64,000 bases of DNA from Moraxellaceae bacterium (GCA_024234595.1 JACKNZ010000018.1:31095-95094); one strand, 5' to 3'. Numbered from the stretch's first letter, positions 18,910 to 27,653 are shown. Made by a program: numbers and translations. The notes: generated by a model not told the origin, from the sequence alone.

Positions 18910-20613
18910 ATGTACCAAGCAGGGTGGTCAAAACAAGAAATCCGCGTCAAAGCGCAAGGCTATGCGATGATGGGCTATGGTATGTGGCATAACCGTGCAT
19001 GGGGACAACAAACGCCGTTATTTGCGCGCGCTATTTGGTTGGTAGATGAACAGGGTAATGAAATAGCCTTTTGTTGTTTAGATTTAGGCTACATTACTTA
19101 TGCCATGCGTAGCACAATTATTCGTCAACTCCAAGACACAATTGGCGATAGCTTTAACCCAGAACGTTTAGTCTTAACCTGTACGCATACCCATTCAGGG
19201 CCGGGCGGATGCACTCACGATGCCTTGTATAATGTGGTGACCCCCGGTTTTGTGTCAGATAATTTACAGCAAATTGTGTTAGCAACGGTTGAAGCATTAT
19301 TAGCAGCACGTACTCATTTACAAGCTGTGGAGCTGAGCTTGGCACATGCGGCATTTGCCGAAACGACAGCAGTGGCATGGAATCGATCGTTAGAGGCGTA
19401 TAATCGTAATCCTGAAGTGAGCAAATTAAATCATCAGCAATGTCATTTAGCCTTAAACCGAGAAATGCCTGTTTTAGCGATTCGTCATCAAGGACAAGTA
19501 GCGGCGTTTGTATCGTTGTTTGGGGTTCATGCAACGGCGGTGGGCAACAATCAAACCAAATACTGTGCCGATAACAAAGGTTATGCGGCGGTGGCTGCCG
19601 AAGCCGCATTGACGCAACAAGGCGTTGCTGCACCTGTGGCAATTTTTGCCCAAGCAACAGCAGGTGATGTCTCTCCTCATTATCATGGTGTTAATCAAAC
19701 CGCACGGCGCAAACAATGGCAGGGAGAGAGCGAATACATATACGCCGAGCAAAATGGTCGCCTGCAAGCACAACACGCCTTACAAATAATTGAAAAAGCC
19801 AGTTTACCCATTACAGGCGCGTTTGATGCCATTTTGACTTATGTCGATTTAAGCAATCAACATGCTGAACCTCGTTTTGCCAATGGCGAACAGCAAGCCT
19901 TTACTAGTGAGCCATGTCATGGCGTGGCGTTTTTTACAGGTACACCTGTTGATGGACCAGGTATGCCTATGGCTATTGGTAAAGTTGCCAAGCAACTAGC
20001 GCGATGGCTCAAAAAACGCCGTTTGGCCCAAGATGAGCCGTATTATCGGCGATTGTATGCCGCACAAGGCGTTAAGGACATTATGCTCGAAGCAGGGCGC
20101 AAACAAATTTTGGGGCAAGCGATTGATAAATTAATGGTGCCTGCGATTGCCGATCCTTTAGTAGCAGAGTTAAAACGGCAAGCGGCGAAAGGAGCAATGA
20201 AGGAAAGCGCAATGGTGCCAACGGTATTGCCCATTCAAATTATTCGTTTAGGCAATATAGCTATTGTTTGTTGTCCGGGTGAGTTTACGACTATTGCAGG
20301 GCAGCGGGTGGTACAAACTGTGGCACAAACCTTAGCGACTGCAAACATTGAACAGGTGTTAATTTGTACTTATTGTAATGACTATATGGGCTATGTCACC
20401 ACCTACGAAGAATATCAACAACAAGCTTATGAAGGCGGCCATACCATTTATGGCCAATGGACGTTAGCTGCTTTTCAAACCTGTTTTGCCAAACTAGCCG
20501 AGCAGTTTGCCTTGCCTGCAAATCAGCGTCAGTATGACCAACAGACGCAACCTTTGCCTGTACCTGCACATGAGTTGGCTTTAAGAACTAATTTAACGCC
20601 GCCGAGGCGTTAG
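18910..20613 (+). CDS. Neutral/alkaline ceramidase N-terminal domain protein
   Basis: 567 aa related to neutral/alkaline non-lysosomal ceramidases, which hydrolyse the amide of ceramide using a zinc and a serine. The zinc-site motif THTHSGPGG is clear (about residues 94-102), as are a second conserved block around GVHATAVGNNQTKYCADN and the late TYCNDYMGYVTTYEEY segment. No signal peptide is visible, unlike secreted ceramidases, and the protein is shorter than the two-domain enzymes, so the real substrate may differ. GAGG lies 6 nt before the ATG. Confidence 0.78.
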   Translation: MYQAGWSKQEIRVKAQGYAMMGYGMWHNRAWGQQTPLFARAIWLVDEQGNEIAFCCLDLGYITYAMRSTIIRQLQDTIGDSFNPERLVLTCTHTHSGPGGCTHDALYNVVTPGFVSDNLQQIVLATVEALLAARTHLQAVELSLAHAAFAETTAVAWNRSLEAYNRNPEVSKLNHQQCHLALNREMPVLAIRHQGQVAAFVSLFGVHATAVGNNQTKYCADNKGYAAVAAEAALTQQGVAAPVAIFAQATAGDVSPHYHGVNQTARRKQWQGESEYIYAEQNGRLQAQHALQIIEKASLPITGAFDAILTYVDLSNQHAEPRFANGEQQAFTSEPCHGVAFFTGTPVDGPGMPMAIGKVAKQLARWLKKRRLAQDEPYYRRLYAAQGVKDIMLEAGRKQILGQAIDKLMVPAIADPLVAELKRQAAKGAMKESAMVPTVLPIQIIRLGNIAIVCCPGEFTTIAGQRVVQTVAQTLATANIEQVLICTYCNDYMGYVTTYEEYQQQAYEGGHTIYGQWTLAAFQTCFAKLAEQFALPANQRQYDQQTQPLPVPAHELALRTNLTPPRR

Positions 20614-20628
20614 AGCTAAAGCTTGTCA

Positions 20629-21282
20629 CTACCAAGTGTTAGGTTTTCTTATAGCGGTACTATGAATTTTATCGGGTAATTGAGCATTAGATAAATGCAC
20701 AACACTTAACACTTTTGACCAAGTTGCATATTGGCCTAAATCTTTTGATATGGCACGTGAATCTTCATTTTTAATCGGAGCAACTAAACCTAATCTAATT
20801 TGCGGTGCATATTGTTTAATACGCATAAAGGCAGCCTTTAAGTCGGAGTCGTTGCTACATACAACAATTTGCTCACAAGCACCTGTTAAAGCACTAATTA
20901 CCATATCAACTGCCATATTTACATCACTCTGTTTTTCTTCAAAGCTATAAACTTGCACTTTATTGATATGTGGTACGTCTATTATGGGTTCTACAAGTCG
21001 AGAAAATGGTGTTGCTGCAATCATCTTTCCCTCAAGAATCGTTACTTTTTGAGGTTGTTGTTTACGCAAGGCTTGTAAGTAGGTTCGTTGGCGTTTAGGT
21101 GATTCTAGGTCATCACTCATACGCGCTAAGACTGGAGCGGTGTAATAGCGTACTTCTATGACTTCGGCGTTTTGTAAGACGTGATTTTGAAACAAAGCAT
21201 ATAAATCTAGCCACTTATAAGGGCTACGTCTTAATAGACCGTAATATAGGTTATAACCATCAATAAAAACGATAGTCTTCAA
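20629..21282 (-). CDS. NYN-domain (PIN-like) nuclease
   Basis: NYN-domain proteins are metal-dependent PIN-fold RNases. The sequence shows the opening IVFIDGYNLYYG with D8 and N11, an acidic position in KQSDVNMAVDM and a late SNDSDLKAAF motif, the expected acidic triad. I use a TTG start at 21282, because AAGGA lies 7 nt upstream and homologues start here (217 aa). An ATG at 21444 extends the frame by 54 residues across a strong hairpin and lacks family similarity. The gene lies in an islet between the ceramidase-like gene and yicC and may belong to a defence or phage-derived module. Confidence 0.75.
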   Translation of the reverse strand: MKTIVFIDGYNLYYGLLRRSPYKWLDLYALFQNHVLQNAEVIEVRYYTAPVLARMSDDLESPKRQRTYLQALRKQQPQKVTILEGKMIAATPFSRLVEPIIDVPHINKVQVYSFEEKQSDVNMAVDMVISALTGACEQIVVCSNDSDLKAAFMRIKQYAPQIRLGLVAPIKNEDSRAISKDLGQYATWSKVLSVVHLSNAQLPDKIHSTAIRKPNTW

Positions 21283-21304
21283 TTTTGTATCCTTCAAAAA
21301 TGAC

Positions 21305-21322
21305 AAAACCGCCATAAGGCGG
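21305..21322 (-). repeat. Hairpin in the leader of the NYN gene
   Basis: ACCGCC-ATAA-GGCGGT forms a 6-bp GC-rich stem with a 4-nt loop about 25 bp upstream of the TTG start. On the minus strand it is followed by TTTTGTC. It could act as an attenuator or as the terminator of an upstream reading; the sequence alone does not say which. Confidence 0.4.
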
Positions 21323-21566
21323 TCTGTCGCCCCTAGAGCATATACGCTAAACGCAACGGTCAAGGGGGGAGTCGTCAGATGATTATAGACCATATTGGGG
21401 TTTTTGTGAATTACTGGTAATACATCATAATTGTCTTGTTTCATGTTTTTGACACCTCTTGTTTAAGTAAGTGTCATTTTGTCTGTATAAAAAACAAAAA
21501 AATAAGCAATCAATTAAGGTTTTTTTACCTCTCTAAAGCCTTGCCGCTGTAAGGCCAGACAAACAA

Positions 21567-22208
21567 TTAACCTTTTTTGTATTTTGCTAAGTTCTGCCTA
21601 ATTGAGCTGTAACCAAAACCATTGCAAGTTTTAGCTATTGCAAGTAACTCATGTGTAAATGCCACTAAAGGGCTAATGTTTGTATCGGTAGCGGTTACCT
21701 TTGTATTGGTTTCCCCTAAATCACCCCATAGCCTCCATATGTTTTTATAAATCTGTTTATTTCCTGCATCACTTCGACCTGCTCCCTTCTTATTCGTTAA
21801 TGTTTTTTTAGTAGGCAATCGCTCTAAAGAAATAATGGCTGCACAATAGTATTGGCTTGGGTGTAAGCCTTCGGTGGCGGTGTTGCGTGTCATTAGAAAT
21901 AGCGGATAATTAAGATGCGCCTTAACATCACTAGCTAATGTTTTATAAGCCTTTATCATGGCGTTGCTTGATTGCTCGCTTAATGGTGTTAAGGGTTTTG
22001 GTATGAGTGATTGTGCCGTTTTCTTAAACTCAAGAAGTTGTTTTCTTAATTCGGCATCTGTTAGTGTAGGCATCGCTTTTTCAAATTGATTAAACACATA
22101 AAACAGGTTTATTAAATCTAAAATTCGCTCTTTGCCTTCATCATCTAAGGGCTTGCTTAAATGGGTTTCTAGTGTTTGCCATGTTAAGGGTGTTAAAATG
22201 CTGCGCAT
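21567..22208 (-). CDS. Hypothetical protein
   Basis: 213 aa that I do not recognise. It looks soluble, largely helical and basic toward the C-terminus (KKTLTNKKGAGRSDAGNKQ, ending NLAKYKKG), with no signal peptide or membrane helix. Coding in this frame is supported by the long open frame and lack of competing frames. It is upstream of the NYN gene on the same strand with a 122-bp gap between them, and both sit in an A+T-rich islet. A nucleic-acid-associated role is possible, but that is only inference from charge and neighbour. Confidence 0.6.
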   Translation of the reverse strand: MRSILTPLTWQTLETHLSKPLDDEGKERILDLINLFYVFNQFEKAMPTLTDAELRKQLLEFKKTAQSLIPKPLTPLSEQSSNAMIKAYKTLASDVKAHLNYPLFLMTRNTATEGLHPSQYYCAAIISLERLPTKKTLTNKKGAGRSDAGNKQIYKNIWRLWGDLGETNTKVTATDTNISPLVAFTHELLAIAKTCNGFGYSSIRQNLAKYKKG

Positions 22209-22330
22209 TATATTCTACTGATTAACTAACTTTCGTAAATTGACCATGAATCACATTGTAAAATTGACTATTGGTAAATCTTTCTAAAAATTACCACCCA
22301 ATTAGCTACACTCAGTATAGGTGATTTTAT

Positions 22331-22348
22331 GACACGTTGCGACACGTT
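22331..22348. repeat. Short direct repeat GACACGTT
   Basis: GACACGTT occurs twice, 10 bp apart (22331-22338 and 22341-22348), between the islet and yicC. It could be a protein-binding direct repeat or the remnant of an integration end. Confidence 0.3.
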
Positions 22349-22355
22349 AAGAAAT

Positions 22356-22377
22356 AAAAACCCTTGATATACAAGGG
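22356..22377 (-). terminator. Rho-independent terminator after yicC
   Basis: Read on the minus strand, CCCTTG-TATAT-CAAGGG forms a 6-bp stem followed by TTTTTAT, 42 bp beyond the yicC stop. This is a standard intrinsic terminator layout. Confidence 0.75.
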
Positions 22378-22418
22378 CTAATTATTAAGTTTGACACCTT
22401 AAAACATGGCTTGATAGC

Positions 22419-23288
22419 TTATTCCAAGTTCTGAATCTGCTCTCGCATTTGCTCAATCAATACTTTGAGTTCTACCGAAGACAACGAGCTATCAGCACTC
22501 ACCGATTTAGAACCCAGCGTATTGGCTTCTCGGTTTAACTCTTGCATCAAAAAGTCGAGTTTACGTCCCACTGCACCACCCTGTTGCAATACCCGTTTAA
22601 TTTCTACCAAATGTGCACTTAAACGGTCGAGCTCTTCAGCGACATCAATTTTATGGGCAAATAACACCATTTCTTGCTCTAAACGGTCGTTATCAAGTTC
22701 GGCTTTAATATCATGTAAACGGTCGAGCATCCGTTGGCGGTGATAGGCCAAAATCTGTGGCATACGCTCGCGTACTTTAGTGCATTCAAGGGCGATTAAA
22801 TCTAAGCGTTGAGCAATAAACTGTTGTAAGGCTTGGCCTTCGCGTTGGCGCATGGCCACAAAATCGCTCAAGGTATCATTAAACAAACTTTGTGTAGCTG
22901 CTAATAGGGCTTTTTGATTGGGTTCAGCCACACATACTACACCCGGAATACGCAAAATATCAGCGGCATTCAGTGGCGCAGCATGACGCGCCAATTGGTC
23001 AATTTGGCTGGCCGCTTCTACCAAACGTGTTGCTAGTTCTTGATTGATATGAATATTAGATAAATTGCTTTCAATCGCTTCGTGTTTAATCCAAATATCG
23101 ACTTTGCCTCGACTTAGTTGTTGACGTAACTTGTCACGCAAGGGCATTTCTAATTCACGCACCACATCGGCTAAGCGTAAATTGGCTTCTAAATAACGTT
23201 GATTAACAGAACGAATTTCGCACACTAGCAAACCAAAGTCGCCTCTTAACTCGCGGCGGGCAAAAGCCGTCATGCTGTAAATCATCAT
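22419..23288 (-). CDS. yicC: YicC family endoribonuclease
   Basis: 289 aa, the normal YicC length. It has the family N-terminus (YSMTAFARRE) and the C-terminal DUF1732 block (GGAVGRKLDFLMQELNREANTLGSKS). YicC-type proteins are reported metal-dependent endoribonucleases linked to small-RNA turnover and stationary-phase survival. The divergent neighbour is rph, an association common in gammaproteobacteria. GAGG precedes two adjacent ATG codons (23288 and 23285); either could be used. Confidence 0.95.
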   Translation of the reverse strand: MMIYSMTAFARRELRGDFGLLVCEIRSVNQRYLEANLRLADVVRELEMPLRDKLRQQLSRGKVDIWIKHEAIESNLSNIHINQELATRLVEAASQIDQLARHAAPLNAADILRIPGVVCVAEPNQKALLAATQSLFNDTLSDFVAMRQREGQALQQFIAQRLDLIALECTKVRERMPQILAYHRQRMLDRLHDIKAELDNDRLEQEMVLFAHKIDVAEELDRLSAHLVEIKRVLQQGGAVGRKLDFLMQELNREANTLGSKSVSADSSLSSVELKVLIEQMREQIQNLE

Positions 23289-23380
23289 TAAACCTCAAAA
23301 AAAATAATTCTTAACATCCGATTGTAGCCACTTCATCGTATAATTGGCGCAAAATTTTGTCATAGATTGAGCTAATAATT

Positions 23381-23509
23381 CAGGACTTACGCACTTCGCC
23401 GAAATTAGCGTGTTTTGCACCCTCACCCCAACCCTCTCCCTCAGGGAGAGGGAGGAGCATAGCGGAGGGTGAGGGCATGAACAAATAAGCGATAACCGCG
23501 TAAGTCATA
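23381..23509. repeat. Dispersed intergenic repeat, copy A
   Basis: A palindromic element of about 130 bp between yicC and rph. Its ends are inverted (ACTTACGC at 23386-23393, GCGTAAGT at 23498-23505). The inside holds a long stem built from CCCTCACC...GGGTGAGGG around CTCTCCCTCAGGGAGAG. The left end (CAGGACTTACGCA then TTCGCCGAAAT) and the right end (AAGCGATAACCGC) recur at 38 kb. It has no coding capacity, so it resembles a MITE or REP-type element. Confidence 0.65.
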
Positions 23510-23553
23510 AACTGTTTGTATTAGTTAATCTGTTTATTTATTGAGAATTAAAA

Positions 23554-24321
23554 ATGGCCAATTTACAACAAGCCTTAGTGGCATCTATTCCTAAAGACGC
23601 GGTGTTTAGACGGGGTAATGGACGTAATCCCGATGAATTGCGTACCGTCAAAATTACTCGCCATTTTACCAAACATGCCGAAGGTTCTGTGCTAATCGAA
23701 TTTGGCGAAACTAAAGTTTTATGTACCGCTTCTGTTGAAGCAGGTGTGCCACGCTTTTTAAAAGGCAAAGGTGAGGGTTGGATTACCGCCGAATATGGTA
23801 TGTTGCCCCGCGCTACCCATACCCGTAATGACCGAGAAGCCTCCAAAGGCAAACAAAGTGGTCGCACTTTAGAGATTCAGCGTTTAATTGGCCGTAGCTT
23901 ACGTGCGATGGTTGATTTAAAAAAATTAGGTGAACATACCATTACCATTGACTGTGATGTCATTCAGGCAGATGGTGGCACACGCACAGCCTCTATTACG
24001 GGTGGAGCAGTGGCATTGGTTGATGCCTTAAACCATATGCGTGCCAAAAAAATGATTAAACATGACCCATTAACGCAAATGATTGCCGCTATTTCGGTGG
24101 GGGTAGTTAAAGGGCAAGCGGTATTAGATTTAGATTATGAAGAGGACTCTAATTGTGATACCGATATGAATGTGGTGATGAGTCAACAAGGTGGCTTTGT
24201 GGAAGTGCAAGGCACAGCCGAAGGCAAACCATTTAGCCGAGAACAAGCCGATGCTATGTTGATATTAGCGGAGCAGGGGATTAAAACCTTGATTCAGTCC
24301 CAACAACAAGCATTAGCATAA
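23554..24321 (+). CDS. rph: RNase PH
   Basis: Phosphorolytic 3'-to-5' exoribonuclease that trims tRNA precursors. The core is typical: GRNPDELRTVKITRHF, KHAEGSVLIEFGETKVLCTASVE, the RTLEIQRLIGRSLR phosphate-binding segment and DCDVIQADGGTRTASITGG. At 255 aa it is about 17 residues longer than the E. coli protein because of an N-terminal extension (MANLQQALVASIPKDAVF) that also has an upstream in-frame ATG as its only start. Confidence 0.97.
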   Translation: MANLQQALVASIPKDAVFRRGNGRNPDELRTVKITRHFTKHAEGSVLIEFGETKVLCTASVEAGVPRFLKGKGEGWITAEYGMLPRATHTRNDREASKGKQSGRTLEIQRLIGRSLRAMVDLKKLGEHTITIDCDVIQADGGTRTASITGGAVALVDALNHMRAKKMIKHDPLTQMIAAISVGVVKGQAVLDLDYEEDSNCDTDMNVVMSQQGGFVEVQGTAEGKPFSREQADAMLILAEQGIKTLIQSQQQALA

Positions 24322-24600
24322 TGGTACTCAGATAGATTGCTTTTGATACAGGTGTATAAAAGCAATTCTGCCGTTAAAATAAAAATGTGATGCGGTTATC
24401 ATAAATGATTTTTTGATATTGTACGCTTGTACAAAATGAGCTAATCATAAAATCGTATGACGATATTTGACAGCTTGTGTCCAAAGTGGGACACAAGAAT
24501 AAGGTGGGTGTGACGCATTTTGTCGCTATTTTGCTATCGTTCGTAACAACAATTGCCTAAAATCCACACATATGTTTTACAATCATACAAGTTGCCTCGT

Positions 24601-24963
24601 ATGTTAAATCAAGAGACTCCACATTTAAACATATTAGATATTTCAGTGCTAGTTACGCTTGGAGGCACAGCAGGATTAGCATAACCATTAGTAAAGCGTG
24701 TCATTGCGCTTTTTCAGCAAGAAGCTAATACAATGGTTAACGGAATTAGCACTGCCTTGGCAAACACAGACCTAGAGCAGGCTTTTCGTTTGGCGCACTC
24801 GTTAAAGTCTTCTTCCTTAGCGATAGGTGCTTATGCACTCGCCGATATTGCAAAACAAATAGAATACGCTGCAAAGCGGCAGCAAATCATGCAGTTTGAC
24901 AGTTTGCTCAACAATTTGCATGAGCAATACCAGCAGTTAATTGGTAAATTAGCTGTGCTATAG
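24601..24963 (+). pseudogene. HPt phosphotransfer gene interrupted by an in-frame stop
   Basis: The reading from ATG 24601 gives a typical HPt N-terminus (LNILDISVLVTLGG), then a TAA at 24682-24684. The same frame continues with PLVKRVIALFQQEAN and the phosphohistidine motif AHSLKSSSLAIGA to a stop after 24960. Without the TAA this would be a 120-aa HPt protein. Either it is a nonsense-broken pseudogene, or a shortened 76-aa protein is made from ATG 24733, which keeps the His but loses helix A and has only a weak AAGAAG site. It lies 61 bp ahead of a response regulator, its likely former partner. Confidence 0.7.
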
Positions 24964-25024
24964 ATTTTTATTTGTATGATGGCTTAAAGAATAAAACATC
25001 TTACAGTTTTGGGTAGATAGTGTT

Positions 25025-27163
25025 ATGGCGCAAAAAAAAGTTCTTCTTATTGATGACGACAAAGTCATTTGCGAGATTGCCTTACAACTCTTGTCAGAAG
25101 AAGGATTTACTGTCATTACCGCTCAAACTGCCGCTTTGGGTTTACAAGCGGCAGCGGAGCATAAACCAGATTTAGTGTTGTTAGATGTGGTGTTGCCCGA
25201 TTTAAATGGCTACAGTGTTTGTCAGCAAATACGCGCCTCTGCACCGCATTTGCCTATTATTATGCTGACAGGTTTAGACGATAACGAGTCGATTGTGCAG
25301 GCCTATGAATGTGGAGCAACTGACTTTTTTGCCAAACCGATTAAATGGAAGTTATTGGGTTATCGTATCCATTATATTTTGCGAGCCAGCCGTACTCTCG
25401 AGCAGTTAACTCACAGCGAAACCGCCTTGGCTAATGCTCAGCGTTTAGCGCATTTAGGCAGTTGGGAATGGTATCCACAAGAAGATAGAACCGAACGCTC
25501 CGATGAGTATTACCGTATTTATGGTGCTGACAAAGCCTTATTACCTGCCTCAATGTTTGCCATTTTGCCGCAAGTTCATGTCGAAGACCAAGTACGAGTC
25601 AAAAAAGCATTAGAACAAGCAAAAAAACATGCACAATCATATCAGCAAGAATTTAGAATCTCTGCCCCCCACAATGGCATGCGCGTGTTGCATGAGCAAG
25701 CGCGTGTTTTTACTAAGCCAACAGGTGAAATTGATTATATCGAAGGTATTACCCAAGATATTACCGAGTTAGTAGATGCTCAAAAGCGCATTCGCAGCCT
25801 TGCTTATTATGATAATTTAACAGGCTTAGCAAACAGACAACTATTTAGGGAGTTATTGCAACACGAATTGCAACGCGCCTTACGCCAAAATACTCAATGT
25901 GCCTTGTTGTTTATCGACTTAGACCGTTTTAAACGCATTAACGATACCTTGGGTCAACCTGCAGGCGATATTGTGTTACAAACGATTGGTAATCGTATTA
26001 ACTCCTGTATTCGTGGTTGCGATGTTGCTGCATTACATTACGAAGATGATCAAAAGTCTGAGCAGGTAGCTCGATTAGGCAGTGATGAGTTTACGGTTAT
26101 TTTGACCGATATTGATCAGCCAGAAGATGCTGCTCAAATTGTACAGCGTATTTTAGACGCGATTGCACAGCCTATCGAAGGCTTAGGGCAAGAAGTATTA
26201 GTATCGGCTAGTATTGGTATTGCTTTAGGGCCTCAAGATGGCTCCGACGTCGAAACCCTGATAAAAAATGCCGATTTGGCGATGTATGCCGCCAAAGATA
26301 AAGGGCGTAATACCTATCAATTTTTTGATAAAACCATGAATGATGTGGTGTTAGATAAATTTGCCCTCGAAAATGATTTGCGTAAAGCCATTGAGCAAGA
26401 CCAATTAGAGTTGTACTTTCAGCCCAAAATCAATCCATTGACAGGGATTATTGTCGGGGCCGAGGTTTTATTACGTTGGAAACATCCACAACGGGGCATG
26501 GTCTCCCCCTTAACCTTTATTCCGATTGCCGAAGAATCGGGTTTTATTGTCGAATTGGGTACTTGGGTGTTACAGCAAGCCTGCCAAATCAATCATGACT
26601 GGCAAGCACAAGGAATGCCGATAGTCCCGTTGGCCATTAACTTGTCAGCCGCAAATTTTAACCATCCTAATTTGTTGCCTGATATTAAGCGTACCCTCAC
26701 TGATTTGTCGTTGAGTCCAAACTGCTTAGTGATTGAACTAACCGAAGGTATTTTGATGACCGATGTTCAAGAAACGGTCGAAACCTTAAAAGCACTCAAA
26801 GATATGGGGATTTATTTGTCGGTTGATGACTTTGGTACAGGCTATTCCTCACTCAGTTATCTAAAGCGTTTTCCGCTTGATGAATTAAAAATCGACAAAG
26901 GTTTTGTGCAGGATATTATCAATGACCCCAACGATGCCGCCATTACCGCCGCGATTATTGGTTTAGCACAAAATTTAAAATTAAATGTCGTTGCGGAAGG
27001 CGTTGAAACCACTGAACAGGCCGATTTTTTGTTGCGTCGTGGTTGCAACACCATGCAAGGTTATTTGTTTGCTAAACCCATGCCACGCCGTGACTTTGAA
27101 CAACTGTTACAAGCGGGGATAGATATGCGTGATATGCAAGCGGTGTTTATGGTGGATTATTAG
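25025..27163 (+). CDS. REC-PAS-GGDEF-EAL response regulator
   Basis: 712 aa. The receiver domain (residues 1-120) has the acidic DDD pocket, phosphoacceptor D54 and a Lys in FFAKPIK. A PAS domain (about 135-255) follows, then GGDEF (about 265-425) and EAL (about 435-700). The cyclase motif is GSDEF (352-356), a permitted variant. The EAL motif reads EVL, while DDFGTG, the NLS and ELTEG ligands and EGVET are intact, so phosphodiesterase activity looks likely. An RxxD (R330-D333) is separated from GSDEF by about 13 extra residues. The upstream HPt gene is broken. The TAG stop is the first codon of a 7-bp repeat tract. Confidence 0.95.
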   Translation: MAQKKVLLIDDDKVICEIALQLLSEEGFTVITAQTAALGLQAAAEHKPDLVLLDVVLPDLNGYSVCQQIRASAPHLPIIMLTGLDDNESIVQAYECGATDFFAKPIKWKLLGYRIHYILRASRTLEQLTHSETALANAQRLAHLGSWEWYPQEDRTERSDEYYRIYGADKALLPASMFAILPQVHVEDQVRVKKALEQAKKHAQSYQQEFRISAPHNGMRVLHEQARVFTKPTGEIDYIEGITQDITELVDAQKRIRSLAYYDNLTGLANRQLFRELLQHELQRALRQNTQCALLFIDLDRFKRINDTLGQPAGDIVLQTIGNRINSCIRGCDVAALHYEDDQKSEQVARLGSDEFTVILTDIDQPEDAAQIVQRILDAIAQPIEGLGQEVLVSASIGIALGPQDGSDVETLIKNADLAMYAAKDKGRNTYQFFDKTMNDVVLDKFALENDLRKAIEQDQLELYFQPKINPLTGIIVGAEVLLRWKHPQRGMVSPLTFIPIAEESGFIVELGTWVLQQACQINHDWQAQGMPIVPLAINLSAANFNHPNLLPDIKRTLTDLSLSPNCLVIELTEGILMTDVQETVETLKALKDMGIYLSVDDFGTGYSSLSYLKRFPLDELKIDKGFVQDIINDPNDAAITAAIIGLAQNLKLNVVAEGVETTEQADFLLRRGCNTMQGYLFAKPMPRRDFEQLLQAGIDMRDMQAVFMVDY

Positions 27164-27210
27164 CAGTTAGCAGTTAGCAGTTAGCAGTTAGCAGTTAGCA
27201 GTTAGCAGTT
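27161..27210. repeat. Heptamer tandem tract 1 (unit TAGCAGT)
   Basis: About seven perfect copies of the 7-bp unit TAGCAGT. The first three bases are the TAG stop of the GGDEF-EAL gene, and the tract also contains the TAA stop (27202-27204) of the four-helix-bundle gene on the other strand. The two genes therefore converge inside the repeat. Confidence 0.97.
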
Positions 27211-27558
27211 TATCCGTGTTTTTTGTAGGATAGCAAATAGTATTTTGGCGATTTCGTCGGCATCGGCAAAAAGACTGGTATATAGCGGTAAAGCCAAATA
27301 CTGGCTATCTTTTAATAACGAAAGCCAGTACTTTGTTTCTAAAGTCTCTTTGTATGCGATGCTGACTTTAGCTGAAAAATCAGCGCGTGAGATAGCCCCA
27401 TTAGCCTCTGCAAGGTTTGCTCCAATCGATGTACCGCAGCGCAAAACCTGTTTCGATATGACATACTCACGATGTTCATGATTAAGGTATTGGCAAAGTT
27501 TTACTATTCTAATCGCTAGTTGATAGGCTTTATCATAAGCTACACTATTAGGTATCAT
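27202..27558 (-). CDS. Four-helix-bundle protein (S23/TIGR02436 type)
   Basis: 118 aa, matching four-helix-bundle proteins related to the 23S rRNA intervening-sequence protein and to Avd of diversity-generating retroelements. Typical features are AYDKAYQLAIRIVKLC, the central SIGANLAEANGAISRADFSAK motif, and ALKETLETKYWL-like text (here AYKETLETKYWLSLL). The biological role is unknown; relatives form pentameric nucleic-acid-binding barrels. I start at ATG 27558, where AAGGA lies 9 nt upstream; a GTG at 27600 lies inside the repeat tract. The last codons and stop are encoded by the opposite heptamer tract. No reverse transcriptase is nearby. Confidence 0.88.
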   Translation of the reverse strand: MIPNSVAYDKAYQLAIRIVKLCQYLNHEHREYVISKQVLRCGTSIGANLAEANGAISRADFSAKVSIAYKETLETKYWLSLLKDSQYLALPLYTSLFADADEIAKILFAILQKTRINC

Positions 27559-27588
27559 GTTTACACATCCTTGTGGATATCGTACAAC

Positions 27589-27653
27589 TTCACTGTTCAC
27601 TGTTCACTGTTCACTGTTCACTGTTCACTGTTCACTGTTCACTGTTTCTCTGC
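27589..27653. repeat. Heptamer tandem tract 2 (unit TTCACTG)
   Basis: About nine copies of TTCACTG (CAGTGAA on the minus strand). The tract lies just upstream of the ribosome-binding site of the four-helix-bundle gene and contains the TGA stop (27639-27641) of the methyltransferase gene. The unit length is the same as in tract 1 but the sequence differs. Confidence 0.97.

Noticed and set aside
20590..20612. Terminator at AACGCC-GCCGA-GGCGTT after the ceramidase-like gene
   Set aside because: Short stem overlapping the stop codon and no T-run.
21448..22399. TTTGACACCT repeated at 21448-21457 and 22390-22399 as attachment sites of the NYN islet
   Set aside because: Only 10 bp match, no integrase is present, and the copies do not bracket the NYN gene.
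27202..27558. Diversity-generating retroelement based on the Avd-like protein
   Set aside because: No reverse transcriptase and no template/variable repeat pair is seen in the window.
27161..27653. CRISPR array at the tandem repeats
   Set aside because: Units are 7 bp with no spacers, and no cas genes are present.
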